From NCBI GenBank assembly GCA_029937545.1, contig JAPYPR010000008.1, positions 1 through 64,000 on the forward strand: a stretch of DNA of 64,000 nt. The letters are read 5' to 3'. Shown here piece after piece: positions 8,246 to 17,798 of the stretch (the stretch's first letter is position 1; each line of letters begins with the position of its first letter). The notes beneath the pieces were generated by a model. The model was not told where the DNA came from. It made no database searches and saw nothing but the letters and a program-made list of their open reading frames with translations. The position numbers and the translations under genes are program-made. The stretch is from Erythrobacter sp. GTDB taxonomy: Bacteria > Pseudomonadota > Alphaproteobacteria > Sphingomonadales > Sphingomonadaceae.

Positions 8246-8722
8246 TCAGCGAACGCGATTGACGCCCTTGAAACCGGTCTTGTCGGGAATGCGGATGCGA
8301 TAACCACCGGTCCCGCTCTCATTGATCACGACGGTCATTCCGGGCCGGAAGCGGGCGCGCAATCCGCCGGTGGAGTTGAGCTGCCAGACCTGGCCATTGT
8401 CCAGCGCGACCGTGACTGCGCCGGTGCGCAAGTCTTCGTCGACCTCCGAGACGATCGCCTCCAGCTCGGTGAGCTGGGTGCCGTTGTCGTCCACCGGCAG
8501 GCCGAACCGGTCGCGGCGGTATTGAGCACGCTTGGCCTGCAGCTCCTCGTTCACACCATACATCGCGTCGAGCGCCGCATCGTAGCATTGCAGGCGCTTG
8601 GAATCGCTGCCGATCGCACGACAGTCTTCAAGCGCCGCATTCGCTTCTGGTGCATTCTGTGCGCCAGCGGGGTTGGCCACCAGCCCGGCAACAAGAGCCG
8701 AAAGGCCAAGCAATCTATTCAT
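8246..8722 (-). CDS. Small exported protein of unknown function
   Basis: This 158-aa protein has a signal peptide ending in AGAQ, followed by a short helical part with two cysteines (EDCRAIGSD and LQCYDAALD, a spacing that could form a disulfide hairpin), a charged linker and a C-terminal beta-rich module (AVTVALDNGQVWQL, MTVVINESGTGGYRIRI). The CxxC-free 'DC...RLxCYD' pattern is common in small alphaproteobacterial periplasmic proteins without a named function. The ATG at 8722 is preceded by a GGGATGG ribosome site. It is upstream of, and probably cotranscribed with, the sulfotransferase-like gene. Confidence 0.75.
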   Translation of the reverse strand: MNRLLGLSALVAGLVANPAGAQNAPEANAALEDCRAIGSDSKRLQCYDAALDAMYGVNEELQAKRAQYRRDRFGLPVDDNGTQLTELEAIVSEVDEDLRTGAVTVALDNGQVWQLNSTGGLRARFRPGMTVVINESGTGGYRIRIPDKTGFKGVNRVR

Positions 8723-9065
8723 CGTCCATCCCGTCCCATCAATTGCGTTGCGTAGCCGATAACAGATCGCTCGCGCCGGACCAACTGAGATACCTACCGA
8801 CCGAATCCCAACGTGCCGAATGCCGACTGCTCAGCCCGCGTTGGCACCTGAATCATATTATTGCGCCCGAAGAGTGAGCGACTACTCAAATCGAACTGGC
8901 CTCGTAAGGATCGCCCGCCAACCTGTTGCAATTTTGTGACCCTTGGCACCGGAATACAGTTTCAACGAGCAATTGGTCGCAGGTGCGCTTGCTTCCCTGC
9001 AGCTGCGTTGCTTTTATCCCATGCATGGGCCGGGGTGCATCCGGCCCGAGTAGGGGACTGACTAA
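8723..9065. other. Divergent intergenic region upstream of second TonB-dependent receptor
   Basis: About 340 bases without a gene. It separates the minus-strand exported protein from the receptor at 9066. A GC-rich hairpin close to the receptor start is listed separately. A CCGGAATAC nonamer near 8949 also occurs upstream of the other receptor near 3292; this may be chance. I see no tRNA or recognised riboswitch. Confidence 0.5.
9027..9047 (+). promoter_or_regulatory. Leader hairpin upstream of TonB-dependent receptor
   Basis: A 7-bp perfect stem, GGGCCGG (9027-9033) with CCGGCCC (9041-9047), has a 7-nt loop and ends 18 nt before the receptor ATG, next to the AGGGGA ribosome site. It has no T-run, so it is not a terminator. 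It could affect mRNA stability or translation; the function is inferred only from position. Confidence 0.35.
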
Positions 9066-12000
9066 ATGAAAAAGACTTTTTCCACCATCGGTGGACGGGC
9101 CGCTCTGTTTACTAGCGCTGGACTCGCCGCCCTGGCTTTCGCCTCGCCGGCCTTCGCTCAGGACGGCAGCGACCTTCCGCCTGAAGACGACGACACCACG
9201 CCGTCCGCGATCACCGAGCCTTCGGATTCGGCCATCGTCGTGACCGGCTCGCGCATTTCGCGCCCGAACTACGACACGGTCGAACCTTCGGTCGTCGTCG
9301 ACTCGGAGCAGATCGAGGCCCGCGGTTTCGAAACCCTCGGCCAGGCGCTTAACGAGCAGCCGTCCTTCGGCGTCCCGGGCTCCTCGCCTGTTGGCGGCCA
9401 GTCCGACTTCGGCCAGGGCCAGAGCTTCGTCAACTTCCTCGGCCTCGGCTCGCAGCGCACGCTGACCCTGGTCAACGGTCGCCGCTTCGTTTCGTCGAAC
9501 ACGGCCTCGATCTTCGGCCCGACCGGCGCCGGTAGTCAGGTCGACCTCAACGTCATCCCGACCAAACTGGTCCAGCGTGTCGAAACCATCGCCGTCGGCG
9601 GTGCTCCGATCTACGGTTCCGACGCCATCGCCGGGACCATCAACGTCATCCTCAAGCAGGATTTCGAAGGCATCGAACTCGATGCGCAATATGGTCTCGC
9701 AACGCGTGGCGATGCCGCCAACTACCGCATCCGCGGCCTGGCCGGCACCAACTTCGCCGACGGTCGCGGCAACATCACCATCGCCGGTGAATACAATGAA
9801 GGCGAAGGCCTGACCTTCCCCGATCGTTCGGTGACGAGCTCCGGCCTGTTCTTCCGTCGCGCAAGCGATCCGGACTCCGGCTTCCTGCAGGAACTGTATA
9901 GCGATCGCCGTATTCCGGCGCTTGCAGAACAGGGCGTTCCGCTCGTCGGCGGTGACATTTTCGGCCTCGATTTCCCGCTCAGCCCGGAGAACGAACTCGC
10001 CATCTTCGGCGTGAACGGCTTTAACTTCGGTACGACCGATGCGGCCGGCAACCAGCTGCGCTTCGACGACAACGGCAATCTGATCCCGATCCAGTTCGGT
10101 CGCTATGCCGGTGCCCCGGGCACCTTCGGCATCGATTTCGAGGGCGGAAACGGCTTCAGCCTTACTCCGGTCAGCAACCTGCTAAGCGAAACCCGTCGCT
10201 ATTCGGCCATCGCCACACTCAACTACGATCTGTTCGACGATGTGCGCATGTTCGCCGAAGGCTGGTATTCGAAGAGCCGCGGGACGAACCTGCGTGCGCA
10301 GCCGGTTTACAACACTGGCCTGTTCGACGCTGCCGGCACGCCGGACGGCAACATCATCGTGAGCATCGATAATGCCTTCCTGTCGCCGGAAGCACGCGCA
10401 GCGATCCAGAACTCGATCGCCACGAATCCGTTCTCCGATCAGAACCAGCTTGGTATCGCCCAGGATTACTTTTACCTCGGCCGCGCGAACACCGACCTTC
10501 AGTCGGGTCGTTCGGTCGGTACGGTCGAAGTCATCCGCGGCGTCCTCGGCTTCGAGAGCAATTTCGAGATCTTCGGTCGTGAATGGACGGCGGAAATCGC
10601 TGGGATCTACGGTCGTTCGGTCACCGAAGGTCGCAGCCGCGAGCTGATCCAGCAGAACTTCGAGAATGCCGTCGATGCGGTGTTCGACGCCAACGGCAAC
10701 ATCGTCTGTAATCCGGGCTTCACAAGCGCCTCGATCCCTTCGGTGAGCTCGACCTGCGCTCCGCTCAACCTGTTCGGCACCAACCAGGCCTCGCAGGCCG
10801 CTCTGGACTACGTGACGGCGATCGCCGACCCGCGTTCGTTCAACGAGCAGTGGGACTTCACCGCATACCTCGCAGGACCAGTCTTCGCCCTGCCGGGCGG
10901 TGACTTCTCGGTCTCGATCGGTGCGGAACACCGTGAGGAATCGCAGGACTTCGATCCGGGCGACTTCTTCCGCGGCGAACTGCAGGACGATGGCACGCGT
11001 GCTTCGTTCGGTCGCTCGGTCCCGATTGCCGACGTCTTCGGCAAGTTCAACACCGACGAAGTGTTCGGCGAATTCCTCGCCGAGGTGATTTCGCCCTCGA
11101 CCGGCTCGTTCATCGAGCTGCTCGAAGTCAAGGGCGCCGCGCGCTACGTGAACAACTCGATCGCTGGCCAGGACTGGACCTGGACGCTGGGTGGCCGCTT
11201 CGGCATCGTTCCCGACTTCACGGTCCGTGGTAACTACACCCGCGCGATCCGTGCGCCTGCCATCACCGAAGCATTCAACCCGTCGAGCGACTTCTTCGGC
11301 TTCGCCGTCGACCCGTGCGACGTTGCGAATATCGGCAATGGTCCGGACCCGTCCACCCGTGCTGCAAACTGTGCGGCAGACGGTATCACGCAGCCCTTCA
11401 GCTCGCTGTCGAACAGCCGTTCGTTCTCGCAGGCCATCCAGGGTAACGTGGACCTGCAGAACGAGAAGGCAGACAGCTGGACGGTGGGTGTGGTGTTCGA
11501 ACCGACCTTCGTTCCGCGCTTCCGCCTGAGCGTCGACTATGTCGATATCCAGCTGGAAGATGTTATCTCGCAGCTATCGGGCAGCGCGGTCGTGGCCAAC
11601 TGCTACGATTCCGCCGATTTCCCGAACAACCAGTTCTGTGATCGCATTTCGCGTGACGGTGCCGGTCAGCTGGACTTCATCCGTACGGGTTACTTCAACT
11701 CGGCTCTGCTGCGGTACAAGGGGATCCTCGGTGCTGCCCAGTACGTGCTCCCGGATGTGTTCTCCGACGGAGACCAGCTCGGCTTCCAGGTCAGCTATCA
11801 GTATCTCGATACGCTGGCTTCGCGTGCCGATGACAATCCGGACACGGTCGAGGCCCGCACCGATGGCTCTGTGGGTTACTCCAACCATCAGGGTGTTGCT
11901 ACGCTGAGCTACAACAACGACTGGTTCGGCTTCTTCACGCAGGCGAGCTACATCGGTGAAGCCCAGATCGATAGCCAGGCCACGGAAGATTTCTATCCCG

Positions 12001-12206
12001 ATGGTCTGAACGATCTGGACTCGAAGATCTTCGTCAACATGGGCGCGACCTTCGCCGTCCAGGACGATTTCGAGCTTCGCTTCGTGGTCGACAACGTGTT
12101 CGATACCAAGCCGCCGTTCCCGTACCCGGCTTCGGGCGGAACGACGACTTACTTCCGCGGTATCCTCGGAACGTTCGTCCGTGTCGGCGCGACCGTGAAG
12201 TTCTAA
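9066..12206 (+). CDS. TonB-dependent outer-membrane receptor
   Basis: This 1046-aa receptor has a signal peptide (MKKTFSTIG ... PAFAQ), an acidic linker, a TonB-box-like AIVVTGSRI, a plug domain (FVNFLGLGSQRTLTLVNGRR, GSDAIAGTINVILKQ) and a beta-barrel ending GATVKF. ATG 9066 follows an AGGGGA ribosome site. It shares architecture and many plug motifs with the receptor at 3382, but the barrels differ clearly, so they probably serve different ligands. Repeated cysteine pairs in extracellular loops (for example NCYDSADF ... QFCDRIS) are seen in both. The ligand is unknown. It ends in a perfect terminator shared with clpB. Confidence 0.94.
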   Translation: MKKTFSTIGGRAALFTSAGLAALAFASPAFAQDGSDLPPEDDDTTPSAITEPSDSAIVVTGSRISRPNYDTVEPSVVVDSEQIEARGFETLGQALNEQPSFGVPGSSPVGGQSDFGQGQSFVNFLGLGSQRTLTLVNGRRFVSSNTASIFGPTGAGSQVDLNVIPTKLVQRVETIAVGGAPIYGSDAIAGTINVILKQDFEGIELDAQYGLATRGDAANYRIRGLAGTNFADGRGNITIAGEYNEGEGLTFPDRSVTSSGLFFRRASDPDSGFLQELYSDRRIPALAEQGVPLVGGDIFGLDFPLSPENELAIFGVNGFNFGTTDAAGNQLRFDDNGNLIPIQFGRYAGAPGTFGIDFEGGNGFSLTPVSNLLSETRRYSAIATLNYDLFDDVRMFAEGWYSKSRGTNLRAQPVYNTGLFDAAGTPDGNIIVSIDNAFLSPEARAAIQNSIATNPFSDQNQLGIAQDYFYLGRANTDLQSGRSVGTVEVIRGVLGFESNFEIFGREWTAEIAGIYGRSVTEGRSRELIQQNFENAVDAVFDANGNIVCNPGFTSASIPSVSSTCAPLNLFGTNQASQAALDYVTAIADPRSFNEQWDFTAYLAGPVFALPGGDFSVSIGAEHREESQDFDPGDFFRGELQDDGTRASFGRSVPIADVFGKFNTDEVFGEFLAEVISPSTGSFIELLEVKGAARYVNNSIAGQDWTWTLGGRFGIVPDFTVRGNYTRAIRAPAITEAFNPSSDFFGFAVDPCDVANIGNGPDPSTRAANCAADGITQPFSSLSNSRSFSQAIQGNVDLQNEKADSWTVGVVFEPTFVPRFRLSVDYVDIQLEDVISQLSGSAVVANCYDSADFPNNQFCDRISRDGAGQLDFIRTGYFNSALLRYKGILGAAQYVLPDVFSDGDQLGFQVSYQYLDTLASRADDNPDTVEARTDGSVGYSNHQGVATLSYNNDWFGFFTQASYIGEAQIDSQATEDFYPDGLNDLDSKIFVNMGATFAVQDDFELRFVVDNVFDTKPPFPYPASGGTTTYFRGILGTFVRVGATVKF

Positions 12207-12230
12207 GCTTCGCGCATAGGACCAAAAGAA

Positions 12231-12258
12231 AGGGCCCCGGGAAACCGGGGCCCTTTTT
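12231..12258. terminator. Bidirectional terminator between receptor and clpB
   Basis: A perfect 10-bp stem (12231-12240 with 12245-12254) closes a GAAA tetraloop, with a T-run at 12254-12258 on the plus strand. The minus strand also continues into a T-rich stretch, so it can end clpB transcripts as well. Confidence 0.93.
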
Positions 12259-12302
12259 CGTGTCCAGGCGTTTTGCGGCGTCGGGCTAGCCGCGTCTCCG
12301 GC

Positions 12303-14879
12303 TCAGCTGACGGTCATCTGCAGCGCACCGTCGCCTTCGTCGACCGCGACGGTGGCACCGTCCGGCACCTCGCCGCGCAGGATCTTGTCCGCCAGCGGGT
12401 CTTGCAGATAGCGTTGTACCGCACGCTTCAGCGGTCGTGCGCCATAGACCGGATCGTAACCCACCCGGCCGAGCCACTTCTTCGCACCCTCGGTCAGGTC
12501 GATCGTGATCTTGCGATCCTTCAGCAGCTTCTGCACCCGCGCCACCTGGATCTCGACGATCGGGGCCATATGCTCCTGAGCCAGCCGGTGGAACAGGATG
12601 ATCTCGTCCAGCCGGTTGAGGAATTCGGGGCGGAAGTGCCCGCGCACGACGTCCATCACCTGCGGCTCGACATCCTCGACCTTCTGCTCGTCGGTCATCT
12701 GCGCGAGATACTGGCTGCCGAGGTTCGAGGTCAGGATGATCAGCGTGTTGGTGAAGTCCACCACGCGGCCCTGCCCGTCGGTCAGCCGCCCGTCGTCGAG
12801 CACCTGCAGCAGAACGTTGAATACGTCGCTATGCGCTTTCTCGACCTCGTCGAAGAGCACGACCTGGTAAGGCCTGCGCCGCACCGCTTCGGTCAACACG
12901 CCACCCTCTTCATAGCCGACATACCCCGGAGGCGCGCCGATGAGGCGGGCGACCGCATGCTTCTCCATGAATTCACTCATGTCGATGCGGACCATCGCCT
13001 GATCGTCGTCGAACAGGAAACCGGCAAGCGCCTTGGTGAGCTCGGTCTTGCCGACACCCGTGGGGCCGAGGAAGAGGAAGCTGCCGAGCGGCCGGTTCGG
13101 GTCCTGCAATCCGGCGCGCGCCCGGCGCACGGCCTTGGAGACCGCGTCGATCGCCTGGCTCTGCCCGATCACCCGCTTGGCAAGGATGTTCTCCATGTCG
13201 AGCAGCTTCTCGCGCTCGCCCGCCATCATCCGATCGACCGGAATACCGGTCCAGCGGCTGACGACACCGGCAATATCGTCCTCGGTGACTTCTTCCTTGA
13301 GCAGCGCATTCTCGGTCTGGCCGCTGGCTTCCGCGAGCTGCTTCTCGAGCTGCGGGATCTTGCCATATTGCAACTCGCCCGCCTTGGCGAGATCGCCGGT
13401 GCGCTGCGCCTGCTCCAGTTCGAGCCGCGCTTGGTCGAGCTCTTCCTTGACCCGCGCCTCGGCATGGATCTTGTCGCGCTCGTTCTGCCAGCGCGTTGTC
13501 AGCTCGGAGGACTGCTGTTCGAGTTCGGACAGCTCCTTGCGCAGAGCTTCGAGGCGATCCTTCGAGGCGGAATCGCTCTCCTTCTGCAGGGCCTGTTCTT
13601 CGATCCGCAGCTGGATGATGCGGCGGTCGAGCCCCTCGATCTCCTCGGGCTTGCTCTCCACCTCCATGCGGATGCGCGAAGCCGCCTCGTCCATCAGGTC
13701 GATCGCCTTGTCGGGCAGGAAACGGTTCTGGATATAGCGATTGCTGAGCTGCGCCGAAGCGACGATCGCCCCGTCGGTGATGCGCACACCGTGGTGCAAC
13801 TCGTACTTGTCCTTGATGCCGCGCAGGATGCTGATCGTGTCCTCGACGCTCGGCTCGTCGATATAGACGGGCTGGAATCGCCGTTGGAGCGCAGGGTCCT
13901 TCTCGACATACTTCTGGTATTCGTCGAGCGTAGTCGCACCAATGCAGTGCAGCTCGCCGCGCGACAGGGCAGGCTTGAGAAGATTGCCCGCATCCATGCT
14001 GCCTTCGCTGGCGCCCGCGCCGATCAGCGTGTGCATCTCGTCGATGAACAGGATGATCTGGCCATCGGCACCCTTCACCTCGTCGAGCACGGCCTTCAGC
14101 CGCTCTTCGAATTCGCCGCGATACTTCGCGCCAGCAATCAGCGCGCCCATGTCGAGCGCCATCAGCGTGCGGCCCTTGAGGCTGTCGGGCACGTCGCCAT
14201 TGGCGATCCGCAGCGCGAGACCCTCGGCGATCGCGGTCTTGCCGGTGCCGGGTTCGCCGATGAGCGCGGGATTGTTCTTGGTGCGGCGGGCGAGGATCTG
14301 GACGGTGCGACGAATTTCCTCGTCGCGCCCGATGACCGGGTCCAGCTTGCCGTCGCGCGCCGCCTGCGTGAGGTCGCGCGCGTACTTCTTCATCGCGTCG
14401 TAGCTTTCCTCGGCGCTGGCACTGTCGGCGCTGCGACCACCGGTCGCTTCCTGGATCGCCTCTTCGAGCGACTTCGCATTCACACCGGCGGACTTGACCG
14501 CCTTGCCTGCGTCATTGTCCGACAGGGCGAGTGCCTGGAGCAGCCGCTGCACGGGCACGAAGCTGTCGCCCGCCTTTTCCGCCAGCTGTTCGGCCTGGTC
14601 GAGCGCGCGCACGGCATCGTTGTCGAGGCCCGGCGTCGATTGCGCCCCGCCGCCGGAAACCGCCGGAATCTTGCCCAGCGCGGTATCGACCTCGGTAATC
14701 GCCACGCCCGGATTGCCGCCCGCGCGCTGGATCAGCTGCGCCGCCATGCCCTGATTGTCCTCGAGCAGCGCCTTGAGGATATGCAGCGGCGTGATCCGCT
14801 GATGGTTCATGCGGATCGCGACGGTCTGCGCGCTCTGCAGGAAGCCTTTGGCGCGGTCGGTGAATTTTTCGAGATTCAT
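12303..14879 (-). CDS. clpB: ATP-dependent disaggregase ClpB
   Basis: ClpB threads aggregated proteins through its hexameric pore and works with DnaK to rescue them. At 858 aa it is almost exactly the family length. It has the N-terminal repeat domain, Walker A of the first AAA module at about 208-215 (GEPGTGKT), the long coiled-coil middle domain (rich in [19 protein letters not shown] heptads), and a second AAA module with GPTGVGKTE and the [11 protein letters not shown] sensor region. Start ATG 14879 is chosen because AGGGG precedes it, the product then starts [10 protein letters not shown] as in other ClpB proteins, and a sigma-32-like promoter lies just upstream. The longer in-frame start at 14936 would fall inside that promoter. 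Confidence 0.98.
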   Translation of the reverse strand: MNLEKFTDRAKGFLQSAQTVAIRMNHQRITPLHILKALLEDNQGMAAQLIQRAGGNPGVAITEVDTALGKIPAVSGGGAQSTPGLDNDAVRALDQAEQLAEKAGDSFVPVQRLLQALALSDNDAGKAVKSAGVNAKSLEEAIQEATGGRSADSASAEESYDAMKKYARDLTQAARDGKLDPVIGRDEEIRRTVQILARRTKNNPALIGEPGTGKTAIAEGLALRIANGDVPDSLKGRTLMALDMGALIAGAKYRGEFEERLKAVLDEVKGADGQIILFIDEMHTLIGAGASEGSMDAGNLLKPALSRGELHCIGATTLDEYQKYVEKDPALQRRFQPVYIDEPSVEDTISILRGIKDKYELHHGVRITDGAIVASAQLSNRYIQNRFLPDKAIDLMDEAASRIRMEVESKPEEIEGLDRRIIQLRIEEQALQKESDSASKDRLEALRKELSELEQQSSELTTRWQNERDKIHAEARVKEELDQARLELEQAQRTGDLAKAGELQYGKIPQLEKQLAEASGQTENALLKEEVTEDDIAGVVSRWTGIPVDRMMAGEREKLLDMENILAKRVIGQSQAIDAVSKAVRRARAGLQDPNRPLGSFLFLGPTGVGKTELTKALAGFLFDDDQAMVRIDMSEFMEKHAVARLIGAPPGYVGYEEGGVLTEAVRRRPYQVVLFDEVEKAHSDVFNVLLQVLDDGRLTDGQGRVVDFTNTLIILTSNLGSQYLAQMTDEQKVEDVEPQVMDVVRGHFRPEFLNRLDEIILFHRLAQEHMAPIVEIQVARVQKLLKDRKITIDLTEGAKKWLGRVGYDPVYGARPLKRAVQRYLQDPLADKILRGEVPDGATVAVDEGDGALQMTVS

Positions 14880-14911
14880 CTGGAAACCCCTGTGCTTGAA
14901 TATCCGCTCGA

Positions 14912-14939
14912 ATATGGTGTTGCGATTATGCAACACAAG
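14912..14939 (-). promoter_or_regulatory. Sigma-32 (RpoH) type heat-shock promoter of clpB
   Basis: On the minus strand the -35 element CTTGTGT (14939-14933) and -10 element CACCATAT (14919-14912) are separated by 13 nt. The heat-shock consensus is CTTGAAA and CCCCATNT with 11-16 nt between; the -10 matches at 7 of 8 positions. The predicted start of transcription, near 14905, leaves a leader of about 26 nt to the clpB ATG. The sigma factor itself is encoded at 58111. Confidence 0.8.
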
Positions 14940-15064
14940 CCCTCACCAAAAAAATCTGCGAGGTGTGTTAGTCGGATATAGGGGTGTGCCCGCGCTTGGC
15001 GAGAGGGCAGGCGGATTTTTCTTCGCGATTGACCGCAGCCTCGCTCCGCGCAAGTCTCGCGCCC

Positions 15065-16240
15065 ATGACAGCATTCGACGACTGGCGCGCCCGTTCCCCC
15101 TTCTATGACGAAACCCACGAAGCGCTTGCGCAAAGCGTGCGGCGCTTCGTTACCCGTGAGATCGCGCCGCATATCGACAGGTGGGAAGCCGAGGGCGAAT
15201 TGCCCCGCGAATTGCACCGAAAAGCCGCCGAAGCGGGGATCCTAGGGCTGCGTTATCCGGAGAAATATGGAGGGCACGAGGAAGGGTTCGACATCTTCCA
15301 CGGCCTTGTCGTGACGGAAGAACTGGCAGCCGTGGGGGCCGGCGGGCTTGGCGCTTCGCTGATGACGCACGGCATCGGGCTCCCTCCCGTCCTGGCTCTA
15401 GGATCGGACGAACTCAAACAGCGCGTCGCTCCGCCGGTCCTTGCGGGCGAGAAGATCATCGCGCTTGGCATTACCGAGGCAGGCGGCGGATCGGACGTCG
15501 CCAGTCTTTCGACCACTGCCGTGCGCGACGGCGACGACTACGTCGTCAATGGCGGCAAGATGTTCATCACCTCCGGCATGCGGGCCGACTGGCTGACTTG
15601 CGCGGTGCGCACCGGCGGGCCGGGCGCCGGCGGTATCTCGCTGCTGCTGATCGACATGGACAGCAAAGGGGTGGAGCGGACACGGCTCGACAAGATGGGC
15701 TGGCGCTGCTCGGATACGGCCGCGATTCATTTCAGCGATGTGCGTGTACCTGCCGAGAACCTCATAGGTCCGGAGAACGGCGGCTTCATCGGCATCATGC
15801 GCAACTTCAACAGCGAGCGGCTCGGCATGGCGATGGGTTGCTGCGCCTTTGCCCGGGTCGCAATGGCCGAAGCAGCGGAGTGGGCGCAGAACCGCGAAAC
15901 CTTCGGCAAGCCGCTGGTCGGCCACCAGTCGATCCGCATCAAGCTGGCCGACATGGAACGCCAGATCGAGGCCACGCAAGCCTGGGTGGACCTGTGCGCA
16001 TGGCAGGTGCGCGAGGGACGCGACCGCCCGGCCGATTTCGCCATGCTGAAAGTACAGGCGACGCGCATGCTCGAATCCGTCGCCCGCGAGGCGGCGCAGG
16101 TCCTTGGCGGGGCAAGCTACATCACCGGCAGCAAGGTGGAGCGGATTTACCGCGAGGTGCGCGTCAATGCGATCGGCGGGGGCAGCGAAGAAATCATGCT
16201 CGATCTCGCCGGACGGCAACTATTCGGCGGCAGTCGCTAA
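15065..16240 (+). CDS. Acyl-CoA dehydrogenase
   Basis: This 391-aa flavoprotein introduces the alpha-beta double bond into an acyl-CoA and passes electrons to ETF. It has the usual three domains: helical N-terminus, a beta domain with the FAD-binding ITEAGGGSDVASL and FITSGMRADW motifs, and the C-terminal helical domain with the RVNAIGGGSEEIMLDL region. ATG 15065 gives a normal family N-terminus; the 27-residue upstream extension has low-quality composition and no better ribosome site. It is divergent from clpB and its 3' end overlaps the convergent HerA-like gene by 21 bp. Chain-length specificity cannot be read. Confidence 0.92.
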   Translation: MTAFDDWRARSPFYDETHEALAQSVRRFVTREIAPHIDRWEAEGELPRELHRKAAEAGILGLRYPEKYGGHEEGFDIFHGLVVTEELAAVGAGGLGASLMTHGIGLPPVLALGSDELKQRVAPPVLAGEKIIALGITEAGGGSDVASLSTTAVRDGDDYVVNGGKMFITSGMRADWLTCAVRTGGPGAGGISLLLIDMDSKGVERTRLDKMGWRCSDTAAIHFSDVRVPAENLIGPENGGFIGIMRNFNSERLGMAMGCCAFARVAMAEAAEWAQNRETFGKPLVGHQSIRIKLADMERQIEATQAWVDLCAWQVREGRDRPADFAMLKVQATRMLESVAREAAQVLGGASYITGSKVERIYREVRVNAIGGGSEEIMLDLAGRQLFGGSR

Positions 16241-17671
16241 ATCGCCTAACCCGGGCACCATCACGGTTCGGTCGCCCCCGAAATCCTCGCGCACGACGAC
16301 GAGGCCCTGCCGCTCGAGGTGGTCGAGCAGGCGGCGGATGCGGCCGGGCGAACTGGTGCCATAGGCACGGGCCAGCGCCTCCTCGTCGACCTGCGTTTCG
16401 CCCGCATGAGCGGCGCGAGCGATCACCAGGAAGGGTGCGAGCAAATCTTCCTCGACCGCCTCGGCCAGTTCCATGATGCGCGCGGCGGTATCTTCCGGCA
16501 GCTCGTCCAAACCAGCGCCCGCCATGGCGAAGCGCCGGCGGAAGGCGCGCATGTCGGGCATGGGGCCGATGATCCGTTCGCGTCGGCAGCGGGTGAGGAA
16601 GGTCTGGTATTGCGCGCTGGCGGACTGGAAGGCGACGCCCTCCTCGATCGCCATCGCACGGATGATCGCCTCGATCTGCTCCGCCACGGCGGAGGTGTCG
16701 CGCGGTTCGGCGGGAGGTGCCACCTGACGTTCCTCGGCCTGGGCGATACTTTGTTCGACATCCTCGACCCGCGGTGCGGGCGGCGGAGGGGGCGGCGCAG
16801 CCTTGGCGACATCACCCGCAAGGTCCCGCGTCAGCAGCGCTTCCATGTCGGCAGGCGCAGTATCGGGTAGCGCCATCAGCCCTTCCGCGCGCGCTTGGTG
16901 GCCGGTCTTCACCGGGCCGATCTTGCACGCCAGCGGCAGCCGCGTGATCGCCGGACCGAGCGCGAGGAAATGCCCGCGCTCCAGCTCGCGAATACGCTCC
17001 GCCTGCCGCCGCTCCATACCGAGCAGGTCGGCGGCGCGGACCATGTCGATGTCGAGGAAGGTGCGACCCATGAGGAAGTTCGACGCCTCGGCCGCGACGT
17101 TCTTGGCGAGCTTCGCCAGTCGCTGTGTCGCCACGATACCCGCCAGCCCGCGCTTGCGCCCACGGCACATAAGGTTGGTCATGGCCGACAGCGTCATGCG
17201 CCGCGTGTCCTCGGCCATCTCGCCCGCAGCCGAGGGGGCGAACATCTGCGCCTCGTCCACCACGACCAGCGCCGGATACCAATGCTCGCGCGGAGCATCG
17301 AACAGGGCGGTGAGAAATTGCGCGGCGCAGCGGATCTGCTGCTCCACCTCCAGCCCGTCGAGATCGAGCACCACGCTGGCGCGATGTTCGCGAATGCGGC
17401 GGGCAAGCGCTTCGATCTCGCCGGGCGAATAGGCCGCGCCGTCGATCACCACATGGCCGAATTCCTCGGCCAGCGAAGGGAAATCGCCTTCGGGATCGAT
17501 CACCACCTGCTGCACCATGCCGGCGCTTTCTTCCAGCAAGCGGCGCAGCAAGTGTGACTTGCCGCTGCCCGAATTGCCCTGCACCAGCAGGCGCGTAGCG
17601 AGCAGTTCCTCGACATCGAACTCGACCGGCTTTCCGGTGGCGTCATGGCCGATGGTGATCTGCGTGCTCAC
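16220..17671 (-). CDS. HerA/FtsK-like DUF87 ATPase
   Basis: This 483-aa ATPase starts at GTG 17671. It has a Walker A GNSGSGKS at residues 32-39, a Walker B-like ALVVVDEAQMFAP, and an arginine-rich ATQRLAKLAKN segment typical of HerA-family hexameric DNA motor proteins. The C-terminal half has a proline-rich linker (PPPPPPAPR) and a winged-helix-like end (GRIRRLLDHLERQGLVVV), which could contact DNA or a partner. HerA proteins usually pair with a NurA nuclease, and no nurA is adjacent. The last 21 bp overlap the convergent acyl-CoA dehydrogenase gene. The assignment to the ATPase superfamily is firm; the role is unknown. Confidence 0.82.
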   Translation of the reverse strand: MSTQITIGHDATGKPVEFDVEELLATRLLVQGNSGSGKSHLLRRLLEESAGMVQQVVIDPEGDFPSLAEEFGHVVIDGAAYSPGEIEALARRIREHRASVVLDLDGLEVEQQIRCAAQFLTALFDAPREHWYPALVVVDEAQMFAPSAAGEMAEDTRRMTLSAMTNLMCRGRKRGLAGIVATQRLAKLAKNVAAEASNFLMGRTFLDIDMVRAADLLGMERRQAERIRELERGHFLALGPAITRLPLACKIGPVKTGHQARAEGLMALPDTAPADMEALLTRDLAGDVAKAAPPPPPPAPRVEDVEQSIAQAEERQVAPPAEPRDTSAVAEQIEAIIRAMAIEEGVAFQSASAQYQTFLTRCRRERIIGPMPDMRAFRRRFAMAGAGLDELPEDTAARIMELAEAVEEDLLAPFLVIARAAHAGETQVDEEALARAYGTSSPGRIRRLLDHLERQGLVVVREDFGGDRTVMVPGLGDLATAAE

Positions 17672-17798
17672 ACACTCTGGCTAGCGAGCCGAATCCTGTT
17701 AACGAAATAGCGCGCGGCGGGTTTTGCCCAGCCTATTGCCGCCTCTTCTCACTGCCTGCCTTTGTCGCTAGGCCACGGCCAAGAGAGGAATTGTCTTA

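Noticed and set aside
12273..14981. A 902-aa plus-strand open frame opposite clpB
   Set aside because: Shadow of the clpB coding strand; no recognisable motif, and it crosses the clpB promoter.
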